A stretch of DNA of 64,000 nucleotides from Cytobacillus massiliigabonensis. GTDB taxonomy: Bacteria; Bacillota; Bacilli; Bacillales; Cytobacillaceae. Within the stretch, counting starts at the first letter, position 1, and each line of letters opens with the position of its first letter. This document shows, one piece after another, positions 8,851 through 17,976 of this stretch. The translations under genes were made by a program, and so were the position numbers. A model generated the notes under the pieces. The model ran no database searches. It saw nothing but the letters and a program-made list of their open reading frames with translations, and had not been told where the DNA came from. The stretch is taken from the NCBI RefSeq assembly GCF_900199725.1, contig NZ_LT904903.1, forward strand, positions 787,850 to 851,849, in the 5' to 3' direction.

Positions 8851-8882
8851 AAGCCTGATCTCAAATGGGATCAGGCTTTATC
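8851..8882. terminator. Intrinsic terminator after the M6 protease gene
   Basis: A ten-bp stem AAGCCTGATC with its complement (8869-8878) lies between the convergent protease and yunB genes, about 12 bases after the protease stop codon. Confidence 0.8.
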
Positions 8883-8926
8883 GCAGATTAACGGGCAGTA
8901 AGAGCCCCACTGATGGAAGTTTCACT

Positions 8927-9691
8927 TTATTGTGGAGGCGGAATGACAGCAGGAATTCCCTGGCCAGAGCCATTATAGTATTGAGGAACTTTGCCGGGAT
9001 GAAACAAATCACCAATGCGCACTTGATTAGAAACTTCAATCGGACTTTCAATTAGCGGAATGATAACATTCATATGAACTTTTACATTGATATAGACTTC
9101 TAGAAATGTATTATTAATACCTGACTCAGCCATTTTTGCTTCAACATCAGATGTAACATCACCGATAATTTCTAATCGTACTGGAATCTTAGGCCCTAAG
9201 TTTGAAAGTAAGGTCATTTTTGTAGCCATGCCAAGTGGGACATAATAAATAATGCCTGTTTCATTTTTGGTCTTGTCTACATCAATTTCAATATCGTTTT
9301 TAAAGTTTTCTAATTGTTCCATGTCTCCTGCCTCTACTAAGTTTAAATACTTTTGAACTCTTTTTTGGGACTCGGATATGGCTTTATTATAAATTTGTGG
9401 GTTGAAGCTGTAGCTCGGTTCCCCAGCGTTTTCATGCTTAACAATTAATTCATTGATATCGATGCTTTCAGAAATGTCTTTGTCAATGGCATCGTTGATT
9501 GCTTGAGCAGCAAATTGACGGGCCCTTGATTCGGCAATGCCAATTAATGTTGGTTCAATATTCTTATTAATAATGATTAAACTTCCGAACGTCATTAATA
9601 GAAAAATGATAAATGAAATAAATAATACATATTTAAATGGCAATGGGCCTTTAAATCTCCGTCTCCTTCGTACTTTTACTCTTCTAAGCAA
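8927..9691 (-). CDS. yunB: Sporulation protein YunB
   Basis: About 254 residues starting at TTG 9691 behind GGGAGG with a seven-base spacer; an upstream GTG (9724) would leave that site inside the gene. The N-terminus is very basic (RRVKVRRRRRFKG), followed by a single transmembrane helix (about residues 20-42) and a long extracytoplasmic domain of alternating helix and strand, ending in a Pro/Gly tail (GQGIPAVIPPPQ). This layout and sequence match B. subtilis YunB, a sigma-E dependent protein needed for normal sporulation. I did not find an obvious sigma-E promoter. Confidence 0.9.
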   Translation of the reverse strand: MLRRVKVRRRRRFKGPLPFKYVLFISFIIFLLMTFGSLIIINKNIEPTLIGIAESRARQFAAQAINDAIDKDISESIDINELIVKHENAGEPSYSFNPQIYNKAISESQKRVQKYLNLVEAGDMEQLENFKNDIEIDVDKTKNETGIIYYVPLGMATKMTLLSNLGPKIPVRLEIIGDVTSDVEAKMAESGINNTFLEVYINVKVHMNVIIPLIESPIEVSNQVRIGDLFHPGKVPQYYNGSGQGIPAVIPPPQ

Positions 9692-10038
9692 AGAATAACC
9701 TCCCATTTCAAGTGATGTACTCACTCATTTCTTTTTAGCTTCTCATTTGGATGTAAATAGATTTGAAAATGAATGTAATTATGTCCAACAGGTCATTTGT
9801 ACAAATATATGTCCATAATGCAAAAATAAACATAAGCTTTTTGTCTCTTTTTGTGGAATGGTTTAAAAAAAGGAACATAGAGTGATTTGCATTCCTTTCC
9901 TGTATTTGGTATTATCTAGAGAATTATTTTTGTTCGGTATGAAAGGAAAGAATAAGTTTGATACTTTTCGCCTGAATATGACTTTGAGCAAGAATAGTAA
10001 AAACAAAAGGTGTGTCTATACACAAGGAGGAAACAGAA

Positions 10039-10239
10039 ATGGCAACAGGTAAAGTAAAATGGTTTAATGCAGAAAAAGGATTTGGATTCATCGAAACTTC
10101 AGAAGGTCAAGATGTATTCGTTCATTTTTCAGCGATTCAAGGGGAAGGCTTTAAATCACTTGATGAGGGTCAAGATGTTACATTTGATATCGAAGAGGGA
10201 GCTCGCGGACCTCAAGCGGCTAACGTAGTAAAACAATAA
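10039..10239 (+). CDS. Cold-shock protein (CspA family)
   Basis: A 66-residue single cold-shock domain with both RNA-binding motifs intact: [15 protein letters not shown] (RNP1 region, KGFGFI) and DVFVHFSAI (RNP2, VFVHF). It binds single-stranded nucleic acid and acts as an RNA chaperone. ATG 10039 is the start, nine bases after AAGGAGG (10024-10030); an upstream in-frame start would add a non-conserved extension. About 100 bases of untranslated leader precede it, as is usual for regulated csp genes, and a strong terminator follows. Which Bacillus paralogue (cspB, cspC or cspD) it corresponds to is not clear. Confidence 0.95.
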   Translation: MATGKVKWFNAEKGFGFIETSEGQDVFVHFSAIQGEGFKSLDEGQDVTFDIEEGARGPQAANVVKQ

Positions 10240-10246
10240 ATAAAAA

Positions 10247-10281
10247 ACAGACTCCGAAAACTTTTCGGAGTCTGTCTTTTT
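10247..10281 (+). terminator. Intrinsic terminator of the cold-shock gene
   Basis: The stem ACAGACTCCGAAAA pairs with TTTTCGGAGTCTGT (effective loop AAAACTTTT) and is followed by CTTTTT, eight bases after the stop codon. Confidence 0.9.
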
Positions 10282-10301
10282 ACTTTTAAATCATTTCGTA
10301 C

Positions 10302-11639
10302 CTATTGAACCTTTTTCATATTCATTAAGTCTTTGTCATTCAACAAATCCTTCAAATAGCCATTTAAAAATAATTCATATGGATCCAGTTCATTTTTAAT
10401 GCTTAAAAAGTCTGCAAACTTAGGATAAAGATTGTACAGTTCATTATTGCTGCGATTATGCATTTTTCCCCAATGCGGTCTGCCATCGTATTTTTTCATA
10501 ATTTGCTCCATATCATGAAAATAATCTTCATATGGCATGCCTTTATACATGTGGCAGGCAATATAGGCAGAATCTCTTTTGTAGGATGGACTTAGCCATA
10601 AATCATCAGCTTTGACCATGCGGCATTCAATTGGAAAATGTACTTTGTGCTTTTTCTCTTCGATGCATTCACGAATCTCTTGGATAGCTGGTAACAGATG
10701 CTCTAGCGGGATGCAATATTCAATCTCTCTAAATTTAACCATTCTTGGTGTTGCAAATAGCTGATAACTATGTGCTGCAATTGATGTTCGGCCAACGCTT
10801 TTTGAAGAAAGTCTGCTGATAAAACGGCATGTTTTCGGAAACAATCGGCAAACCTCTGATAGAATGAAGAATAAATAATTTTCCAGCAATAAATTTTTAA
10901 AGTGATGAAGACGTAAGTTTTTAGGTTTTTGGGCGGAAATATTCATTGTTTTTATTTGTATTAAATCCGAATATGGGAATAGATAAAACTCAAAGTGTCG
11001 ATTTGATTCGATTAATTGGGTGAGATTCTTCTTGAGGATTGAAAACTCTATTTGATCACTTTTATATTCGTAAACAGGGCTTTCGATAATTTTTAAGGTA
11101 ACTTTTACAATGATTCCTAAAGTTCCTAATGATACAAGGCATGCATTGTAATACTGAGCATTTTCTGTTTTGGATATAGGGAGGATTTCGCCAGCTGCTG
11201 TAACTAGCCATATTTTAATTGCTTGAGTGGAGATATTGCCAAATTGAAGCCCAGTTCCATGTGTTCCGGTAGATATGGCTCCAGCAATGCTTTGGACATT
11301 AATGTCTCCCAGATTTTCTTGGGAAAAACCTTGTTTTCCTAGTTCTTCGCCTACATGATAGAGTCGTGTACCTCCAAAGACAGTCACAGTGCCATTGTCT
11401 TTATCGATTGATTCAATCCCAGATAAAGCATCAAGGGAAATGAGCCATTCGTCTGATTCAACAAGTCTTGTAAATGAATGCCCAGCTCCGATAACCCGAA
11501 TGTTCTTACCTTCTATAGCTGCTTCTTTTACGATGGTGCTAACCTCATTTATAGAGGAGGGATAAAAAATTTTTTCAGGCTGGCTCTCAAAAGTTTGTGC
11601 CCAGTTTTTCCATGTACGGCCTTGCTCTATTTTCATCAT
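10302..11639 (-). CDS. FAD-linked sugar-1,4-lactone oxidase family protein
   Basis: About 445 residues. The N-terminal half is a PCMH-type FAD domain (IFYPSSINEVSTIV, RVIGAGHSFTRL with the His that can carry covalent FAD, and SIAGAISTGTHGTG). The C-terminal half is the ALO domain of D-arabinono/L-gulono-lactone oxidases, with the family's HWGKMH motif near residue 395. It probably oxidises a sugar lactone or polyol with O2; the substrate is unknown. The start is taken as ATG 11639 because it overlaps the upstream stop as ATGA and has GAAGGAG ten bases upstream. This indicates translational coupling with the PLP-barrel gene. Confidence 0.85.
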   Translation of the reverse strand: MMKIEQGRTWKNWAQTFESQPEKIFYPSSINEVSTIVKEAAIEGKNIRVIGAGHSFTRLVESDEWLISLDALSGIESIDKDNGTVTVFGGTRLYHVGEELGKQGFSQENLGDINVQSIAGAISTGTHGTGLQFGNISTQAIKIWLVTAAGEILPISKTENAQYYNACLVSLGTLGIIVKVTLKIIESPVYEYKSDQIEFSILKKNLTQLIESNRHFEFYLFPYSDLIQIKTMNISAQKPKNLRLHHFKNLLLENYLFFILSEVCRLFPKTCRFISRLSSKSVGRTSIAAHSYQLFATPRMVKFREIEYCIPLEHLLPAIQEIRECIEEKKHKVHFPIECRMVKADDLWLSPSYKRDSAYIACHMYKGMPYEDYFHDMEQIMKKYDGRPHWGKMHNRSNNELYNLYPKFADFLSIKNELDPYELFLNGYLKDLLNDKDLMNMKKVQ

Positions 11640-12808
11640 AGAAAGCATGCTCCTTCCCCGCGATAAGTATCATACCGATAAACAATGTGCTGATTAGATA
11701 TACATATAATTTCCTTAAAACGCTCGCATATCTCTCCGGCTTTTGCTGCCCGAAAGACGATTGCATCCCCTATTTCCAATGTCGGGTCCTCGAAATATAC
11801 TGGGGTTTGCACTTCTCCGGCTCCTTCTAATGGCAAGAGTTTCCCGCCAATGGGATAGACCGGCTTTGGCATTTTGTCTTTTCCAGCTGCTCCAGATGCA
11901 ATATACCCGCCTCCAAGACATGTATATATATGAGGAGAAGGCTTTCTTACAATTGGCAAGGCAAAAAAGAGGGAAGGCTTATAGCTAAAGCTTTGATAGT
12001 AATCAAATAAAAGCGGTGAGTAAAAGCCGGATCCGACCGTTACCTCTGTCACAAAATCTTCTAACGCAGTCGTATGCAGGCTGCCTGTTCCGCCGCCGTT
12101 AACAAGTGATAGGTGGATGCCTTCATCCATAAGTTTCTTGATAACCTTTGTTCTCCGTGCAGCAATTTCAGGGATTGATTTCTTTTTCAGATAAGAAATG
12201 AATGTGTTCTTTAGGAATTGTGAAGGGATGTGGTCACCAACACCGGCTATTTGTGCCTCATATCCCATCATTCCTATAAGCTCAAGCTTAGTAGATTGTT
12301 TAATTTTTTTTGCAAGCTGAAAGACCGATTCTTCATTATTTAGCGGGGATCGTCTGACGCCAAAATGCAGATTGGCAAAAGCAGTACTCATGTCAACATC
12401 AATACAAACGTAAAACTTTCCGTCTGTCTCCGAAGCAATCCTTTGTAAATGATCGATATGCTTCGGGGAATCTACCATTAAAATGATTTTCTTTTCTTTT
12501 TGATTGATTTTGGCGATTTTTAGAAGTGCATCCATATCCCAACAAGGATAGCCGAGCAAAATATCATCAAACCCTTTTTCTGATAGAAAAATGGATTCTT
12601 GTGGGGTAAAGGACATCAAGCCTTTAAAAACTTTGTTTGAATGGAGTATTCTTCTTAGAAGAGAAACAGAGCGAATGGACTTAGTGGCAATTCGAATGGT
12701 TTTCCCATTTGCTTTTTCAGCAATTTTTTTGCAATTTTCATCAAATGCATCTAAGTCTAAAAGTAAGGCAGGCAGAGAAATTTCTTTAAGCAGTTCTTTT
12801 GAAAGCAA
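11636..12808 (-). CDS. PLP-dependent alanine racemase-like / amino acid aldolase-deaminase family protein
   Basis: A 390-residue protein of the fold-type III PLP family (alanine racemase N-terminal barrel plus D-serine dehydratase-like C-terminal domain). The barrel starts with ISLPALLLDLDAFDENCKKIA and the presumed PLP lysine follows in IRIATKSIRSV. A glycine-rich phosphate-binding stretch is LVNGGGTGSLH, and the C-terminal domain contains TCLGGGYIASG. Similar proteins act as D-threonine aldolases or D-serine dehydratases; substrate not determined. The start is TTG 12808 behind GAGGG. It is the first gene of a two-gene operon with the lactone oxidase, a pairing that suggests one pathway. Confidence 0.82.
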   Translation of the reverse strand: MLSKELLKEISLPALLLDLDAFDENCKKIAEKANGKTIRIATKSIRSVSLLRRILHSNKVFKGLMSFTPQESIFLSEKGFDDILLGYPCWDMDALLKIAKINQKEKKIILMVDSPKHIDHLQRIASETDGKFYVCIDVDMSTAFANLHFGVRRSPLNNEESVFQLAKKIKQSTKLELIGMMGYEAQIAGVGDHIPSQFLKNTFISYLKKKSIPEIAARRTKVIKKLMDEGIHLSLVNGGGTGSLHTTALEDFVTEVTVGSGFYSPLLFDYYQSFSYKPSLFFALPIVRKPSPHIYTCLGGGYIASGAAGKDKMPKPVYPIGGKLLPLEGAGEVQTPVYFEDPTLEIGDAIVFRAAKAGEICERFKEIICISNQHIVYRYDTYRGEGACFL

Positions 12809-12996
12809 GGCAATCCCTCACATATCGTCCATAATTGTGTAGCTTATCTTTATTATAATAGATAGGCAATAAAAACGGGAATAATTAATTAAAAATTCAG
12901 TTTATTGAATCCGAGTATAGAAGGAATTCGATCATTCATATGGTAAAATTAATTTGGGACATATCTAAAAATTAATTTAGGACGAGGAGTGATTGG

Positions 12997-14001
12997 ATGA
13001 AGGCATTAATACATGGAGGAAAAGCTGGATTTAGCGGGTTATCGTATGGAGAAATAGCTGAAAGGAAACCTGGAGCGGGTGAAGTAAGCGTTCGGCTGAA
13101 AACTGCTGGTCTTAATCATCGTGATCTTTTTGTTTTGAATCGTCATTTGCCATCTGATCCCCCTCTTATTATTGGGTCAGATGGTGCCGGAATCATTGAT
13201 GCTGTAGGTGAAGGAGTCCATACGGTTCAAGTCGGGGATGAAGTTATGATTAATCCCGGACTTGGGTGGCAAGAAAAAAGCGACGCACCGCCAGCAGGCT
13301 TTGAAATTGTTGGACTTCCGGATCATGGCACATTTGCTGAGAAGATTATCATACCTGCAGAAAATACCGTTTTAAAGCCAGCCTATTTATCCTGGGAAGA
13401 AGCAGGTGTCCTTTCTTTAGCTGGACTTACTGCGTACCGTGCTTTATTTACGAGAGGAAAAGTAGCTCCTGGAATGAAGGTGTTTATACCAGGGATTGGC
13501 AGCGGAGTCGCCACTTTTTTATTACAATTCGCAAAAGCTGCTGGTGCAGAGGTATACGTAAGCTCACGTTCAAAGAAAAAGTGTGATCGTGCATTAGAAC
13601 TCGGTGCACATAAGGCAATTGAAAGCAATGGGGATTGGGGTAAGGCGCTAGAAGGTGTGAAGATGGATCTGGTTATTGAATCTGTTGGGGCTGCAACATT
13701 TAATAAGTCACTAGAACAGCTTCGCAGCGGGGGAACAATCGTTATATTTGGTGCTTCTGCTGGAGACGAAGTAACTTTTAATCTTCGCACATTTTTTTAT
13801 GCGCAGCAAAATCTTCTAGGATCCACCATGGGAAGTGCTGAAGAATATAAAGAAATGCTCCAGTTTATGGAGAGTCATCAGTTGAAGCCAGTTATCGACA
13901 AAGTTTTTGGATTAAGCGAATATGAACAGGCATTTCAAAGATTAGAGGATGCGGAGCAAATGGGGAAAATAGGATTCTTTATTCGTCCTGAAACGCTTTA
14001 A
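12997..14001 (+). CDS. yogA: Quinone oxidoreductase/zinc-type alcohol dehydrogenase-like protein (YogA-like)
   Basis: A 334-residue medium-chain dehydrogenase/reductase. The N-terminal GroES-like domain contains GLNHRDLFVLNRHLP and GSDGAGIIDAVGEGV. The Rossmann domain carries IPGIGSGVATFLLQFAKAAGAEVYVSSRS for NAD(P)H binding. The usual structural-zinc cysteines are absent, which places it with zinc-free quinone oxidoreductase relatives such as B. subtilis YogA. It would reduce an enone, quinone or aldehyde using NADPH; the substrate is unknown. It starts at ATG 12997 behind GAGGAG. The map-like gene follows after 68 bases with no terminator in between, so read-through is likely. Confidence 0.85.
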   Translation: MKALIHGGKAGFSGLSYGEIAERKPGAGEVSVRLKTAGLNHRDLFVLNRHLPSDPPLIIGSDGAGIIDAVGEGVHTVQVGDEVMINPGLGWQEKSDAPPAGFEIVGLPDHGTFAEKIIIPAENTVLKPAYLSWEEAGVLSLAGLTAYRALFTRGKVAPGMKVFIPGIGSGVATFLLQFAKAAGAEVYVSSRSKKKCDRALELGAHKAIESNGDWGKALEGVKMDLVIESVGAATFNKSLEQLRSGGTIVIFGASAGDEVTFNLRTFFYAQQNLLGSTMGSAEEYKEMLQFMESHQLKPVIDKVFGLSEYEQAFQRLEDAEQMGKIGFFIRPETL

Positions 14002-14048
14002 GTTCAATTTAATAAGAATTAGAATATAATAGAAGAGACAATATATAA

Positions 14049-14810
<762 letters not shown>

Positions 14811-14825
14811 TTACAACAATAAATT

Positions 14826-14855
14826 AAGGCCCTCCGAAAAATGGAGGGCCTTTTC
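14826..14855. terminator. Intrinsic terminator between mapB and the lactonase gene
   Basis: A GC-rich ten-bp stem AAGGCCCTCC with GGAGGGCCTT, seven-base loop, followed by TTTTC on the plus strand and A/T-rich on the other side; the two flanking genes converge. Confidence 0.9.
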
Positions 14856-14857
14856 AT

Positions 14858-15907
14858 TTATTTATTTATTATATTTAAAAATTTTACACAGACAGGTTCA
14901 GGAACAGAAATATCTGATTGCAGTAATGTTAGCTTTCCTGTTATTTTATCACGTGAAAACAAAACGAGATTATGGGAATTTTGATTGGAGGCCACTATGA
15001 AATTTTCTGTAGGGTCCAGTGCAAAGTCTCTTGGCCAATTCCCTTCAGTTGATGCATGCTCAATGAACTCCAGTTCACCTGATTCTGGAATCACTCCAAA
15101 TACCGCTATGCTATTGTGCCCGCGATTTCCAGCGTAAATATATCGGCCATCAGAAGAGATATGAATAGCACTGCCTTGATTATTCTCCTGAAAATCCCCA
15201 GGAATGGTGGAAATGGTCTGAACATGGGTTAGGGTGGCTGTATTGGATTCATACGTAAATACGATTACCTCTGAGCTGAATTCAGTCATGATATAGACGT
15301 AGTTTCCGTTCGGATGGAATACAAGATGCCTTGGTCCGCTGCCAGGTTTAACTGAAACACTATTTTTCTCTTTTAATATTCCTTCATTAATATCATATAT
15401 AATCATTTGATCTAATCCAAGGTCAACGGTGATAATATACTTCTCATCAGGAGTTGGAGCCGCGTAATGAGTATGTGGAATTTTATCCCCCCCTTGACTT
15501 TGGTGTTTGATAACTGAACTTGGAGGTAATATTGAACCATCCTTGTTGTCGACTAAAAAGGATTCAACCGTTCCTTTATGATAATTTGCACTAAAGATAG
15601 CAGAAGTTTTGAGATCTATGCTTACATGACAAGGGGGCGCTCCATCTGCCATTTGTTTGTTCAGCATTTTCAGGTCGCCATCTAGGATTTTAAACGATGC
15701 GACACCGCCAGCTTCTCCTTCTTTTACAACAGAATACACAAATTGATTATCACTGCTAATGGCCAAATAAGTTGGATTATCTAATTTAGCAGCAAGCTTG
15801 ATATCCGTAATTTTTCCTGTTTCAGTATTCAATGAAAATACATATATCCCCTCACTTTCACTTTTTGTGTATGTACCGATATATCCAATCAACTTAGTGC
15901 TTTCCAT
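14858..15907 (-). CDS. pgl: Lactonase family protein (6-phosphogluconolactonase-type beta-propeller)
   Basis: A 349-residue seven-bladed beta-propeller with repeated blade motifs such as LDNPTYLAISSDNQFVYSV, GPRHLVFHPNGNYVYIM and SAIHISSDGRYIYAGNRGHNSI. It matches the YkgB/Pgl family of Bacillus, which hydrolyses 6-phosphogluconolactone in the pentose phosphate pathway; the family signature HxxY (PHTHYAAPTPDEKYI) is present. It starts at ATG 15907 behind AAGGAGGG. The substrate could be another sugar lactone; the neighbouring lactone oxidase is 3 kb away and not in the same operon. Confidence 0.85.
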   Translation of the reverse strand: MESTKLIGYIGTYTKSESEGIYVFSLNTETGKITDIKLAAKLDNPTYLAISSDNQFVYSVVKEGEAGGVASFKILDGDLKMLNKQMADGAPPCHVSIDLKTSAIFSANYHKGTVESFLVDNKDGSILPPSSVIKHQSQGGDKIPHTHYAAPTPDEKYIITVDLGLDQMIIYDINEGILKEKNSVSVKPGSGPRHLVFHPNGNYVYIMTEFSSEVIVFTYESNTATLTHVQTISTIPGDFQENNQGSAIHISSDGRYIYAGNRGHNSIAVFGVIPESGELEFIEHASTEGNWPRDFALDPTENFIVASNQNSHNLVLFSRDKITGKLTLLQSDISVPEPVCVKFLNIINK

Positions 15908-16046
15908 ATTGAACCCTCCTTAAAAAATTCTATTATTTCTTAAATGTATCATAGATAAACGGTGAATAAAAAATGGCAAGTAATAAAAAAGGAAATTCGT
16001 CTGCTTAAAGAGAATTACCACCATAGATTATGGAGAGGGTGGGTAG

Positions 16047-16269
16047 ATGCTTGTACCGAACGAGATTCTAAAGACGTGGATGAAATTTCACGATTTTCCA
16101 ATGGAGACTTTACTTTTTAAGTACAAGTGAAGGATTATTTAAAGAAGATCGGTTGCTCACAATTGAAGAGTGGGTGGAAAGAATTCATTTAAAAACAGGG
16201 TATGATAGAAAGTTCTTGTTTGAGGCATTGGCATTTTATCGGATGAGTGATCATTTCCTTCTAACCTGA
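16047..16269 (+). pseudogene. Frameshifted small ORF of unknown function
   Basis: A reading frame starts at ATG 16047, just behind GGAGAGGGTGGG, and stops at 16130. The codons after it make sense only one frame over. If one T of the run at 16114-16118 is removed, a continuous 73-residue protein results, from MLVPNEILKTWMKF to FYRMSDHFLLT with an even, soluble composition. It lies 39 bases upstream of the phosphotransferase gene and ends just before its ribosome binding site. I do not recognise the protein. Either the gene is a pseudogene or the T-run holds a sequencing error. The remaining part of the 400-base gap (15908-16046) shows nothing else of note. Confidence 0.5.
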
Positions 16270-16308
16270 TAGACCAGATTTTTCTTAGGAGAATATCGGA
16301 GGGGTTTT

Positions 16309-17220
16309 ATGAATTTATTAGAGCAGCTTCAAAATAGGATTCCATTCCTTCAAACCTCAACAATGATTGAACAAATTAATAAAGGTTTCTCGAATGATAA
16401 GAAGTATGTTGTTAAACTGGCGGATGGTAAAAAGTATCTGTTACGGACAGCAGCAATTGATCAGTATGACAGGAAGAAATCAGAGTTTGATCTAATAACT
16501 GATTTACAAAATTATCGTATCCAGGCACCGTTTCCGATTGAAGTTGGCAAAATAGCAGAATTAAATCTTTCCTATTATCTGCTCACATATATTGAGGGGG
16601 AAGATGCACGTGATTTACTGCCATTCTATAGTACTAAAGATCAATATGAAATTGGTTTATCTGCTGGCTTTGATTTAGCAAAAATACATGCTGTTCAAGC
16701 TCCGGCAAAGGTCGACAGATGGTACAGCAGAATAATAAAAAAACATCAGGATTATATTGAAGCCTATCGTATATGTGGAGTGAAAATTCGAGGCGATCAT
16801 GAAGTTATCGAATTTATCGATAAAAATGAGCAGTTTTTAATAAATCGTCCAAATCGGTTTCAGCATGATGATTTTCATGTAGGCAATATTATAGTGAAAG
16901 ATAGGCAATATGCTGGAATCATTGACTTTAACCGATATGATTGGGGAGACCCGTACCATGATTTTCTGAAAGTTGGCTTGTTCAGCCGTGAAGTGAGCAT
17001 TCCATTTTCCATTGGACAGATAAATGGCTATTTTAATAAAGAGATCCCTGAGGATTTTTGGATGCTTTATTCAATCTACTTAGGCATGAGTATCTTTTCC
17101 GCCATTGTCTGGACGATAAAAGTTGCACCTCATAATTTAAATGAAATGATTGAGCGGAGTTATCTAATTCTAGAAGATCATAAAAACTTTGAATTAATAA
17201 AGCCTGTTTGGTTTAAGTAA
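16309..17220 (+). CDS. Aminoglycoside phosphotransferase (APH)-family kinase
   Basis: A 303-residue protein with the small-molecule kinase fold. The catalytic loop is FQHDDFHVGNIIV near residues 184-196 (HDxFHxxN, with Asp as base) and the metal-binding motif is IIDFNRYDWGDPYHD. An N-terminal lobe with VVKLADGKKYLLR supplies the ATP-binding lysine. Members phosphorylate aminoglycosides, choline, homoserine, fructosamine or other hydroxyl compounds; many chromosomal Bacillus copies have no known resistance role. It starts at ATG 16309 behind ATCGGAGGGG. Confidence 0.85.
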   Translation: MNLLEQLQNRIPFLQTSTMIEQINKGFSNDKKYVVKLADGKKYLLRTAAIDQYDRKKSEFDLITDLQNYRIQAPFPIEVGKIAELNLSYYLLTYIEGEDARDLLPFYSTKDQYEIGLSAGFDLAKIHAVQAPAKVDRWYSRIIKKHQDYIEAYRICGVKIRGDHEVIEFIDKNEQFLINRPNRFQHDDFHVGNIIVKDRQYAGIIDFNRYDWGDPYHDFLKVGLFSREVSIPFSIGQINGYFNKEIPEDFWMLYSIYLGMSIFSAIVWTIKVAPHNLNEMIERSYLILEDHKNFELIKPVWFK

Positions 17221-17266
17221 AATCAACACAGGCTTTCCGCTGCTCAATTTAGCAGCGGTTACCTAA

Positions 17267-17848
17267 CTAATTCGTATGCACTTTTATTTCAACAGCATAC
17301 AAGCTATTGGGTAAATATAGGATTTCCAGCGGCTTGTCTTTAAAATGTGCATCATAGTCATTCCGGCTAATTTGGAGATGATGAACAAATAAAGTTTTAT
17401 CTTTAAAGACTAATTCAAATAACCATTCTGGCCCAGAATCAGGGTTATCATATTCAACTTTTACCGGCACACCAACCTTTGTTTCATATTGTTTATTTTC
17501 ATAAGCCATCCGATCTTTATAAAGTAGATGCGATGCATGATAAAAATCTGTTCCTACACTAATGAATATGATGATTGCAAAAATTGATGCAATTCTTCCA
17601 AGAATGTTCTTTGTTCCTATAAGGAATAAGCAGAAGGTAAAGGTGAAACAGAGCATGAAGGTTAGCCCACAGTAATTACCTAACATTTCTGACAGAATAA
17701 ATTGCTTCTTTACGATTGCAGAAATTATCCACAATAAAAATGAAAGAATTAAAAAAAGGAGACTTAATCCCATACATATAATAAATGGATACGCTTTATA
17801 ATTGGGCATGTCCAATTGCTTCATAATCGCAAATTTTCTCTTGACCAT
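17267..17848 (-). CDS. Unrecognised membrane protein with extracytoplasmic C-terminal domain
   Basis: About 193 residues starting at ATG 17848, eight bases after AGGAGG (an earlier in-frame start at 17911 lacks such a site). Three hydrophobic helices lie near residues 20-45, 60-80 and 85-103. The C-terminal 85 residues are hydrophilic and strand-rich (VGVPVKVEYDNPDSG, EWLFELVFKDKTLFVHHLQ), like a sensor or ligand-binding module. I do not recognise the family. Confidence 0.72.
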   Translation of the reverse strand: MVKRKFAIMKQLDMPNYKAYPFIICMGLSLLFLILSFLLWIISAIVKKQFILSEMLGNYCGLTFMLCFTFTFCLFLIGTKNILGRIASIFAIIIFISVGTDFYHASHLLYKDRMAYENKQYETKVGVPVKVEYDNPDSGPEWLFELVFKDKTLFVHHLQISRNDYDAHFKDKPLEILYLPNSLYAVEIKVHTN

Positions 17849-17943
17849 TCTTTTTCCTCCTATAAATGCTATTCCTTTATATGTACGTATAAAAACAACC
17901 TTAGTTTTCAAAATTCATAAGGAAAAATAAAATTGAAAACGAT

Positions 17944-17970
17944 AAAAGCTGCCCTATTGGACAGCTTTTT
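17944..17970. terminator. Intrinsic terminator downstream of the MFS gene
   Basis: AAAAGCTG pairs with CAGCTTTT around a loop that can form extra CC/GG pairs. It lies just past the end of the leftward MFS transporter gene, with A-run and T-run flanks on the two sides. Confidence 0.7.
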
Positions 17971-17976
17971 ATATGT

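Noticed and set aside
11743-11988. Plus-strand ORF inside the PLP-barrel gene, and similar antisense frames (e.g. 5113-5514, 18550-18861, 34389-34634)
   Set aside because: They lie fully opposite well-supported genes, lack ribosome binding sites and have atypical composition.
17231-17262. Terminator after the APH-type gene (CCGCTGCT/AGCAGCGG hairpin)
   Set aside because: The stem is good, but there is no T-run on either side, so it is not listed as a terminator.
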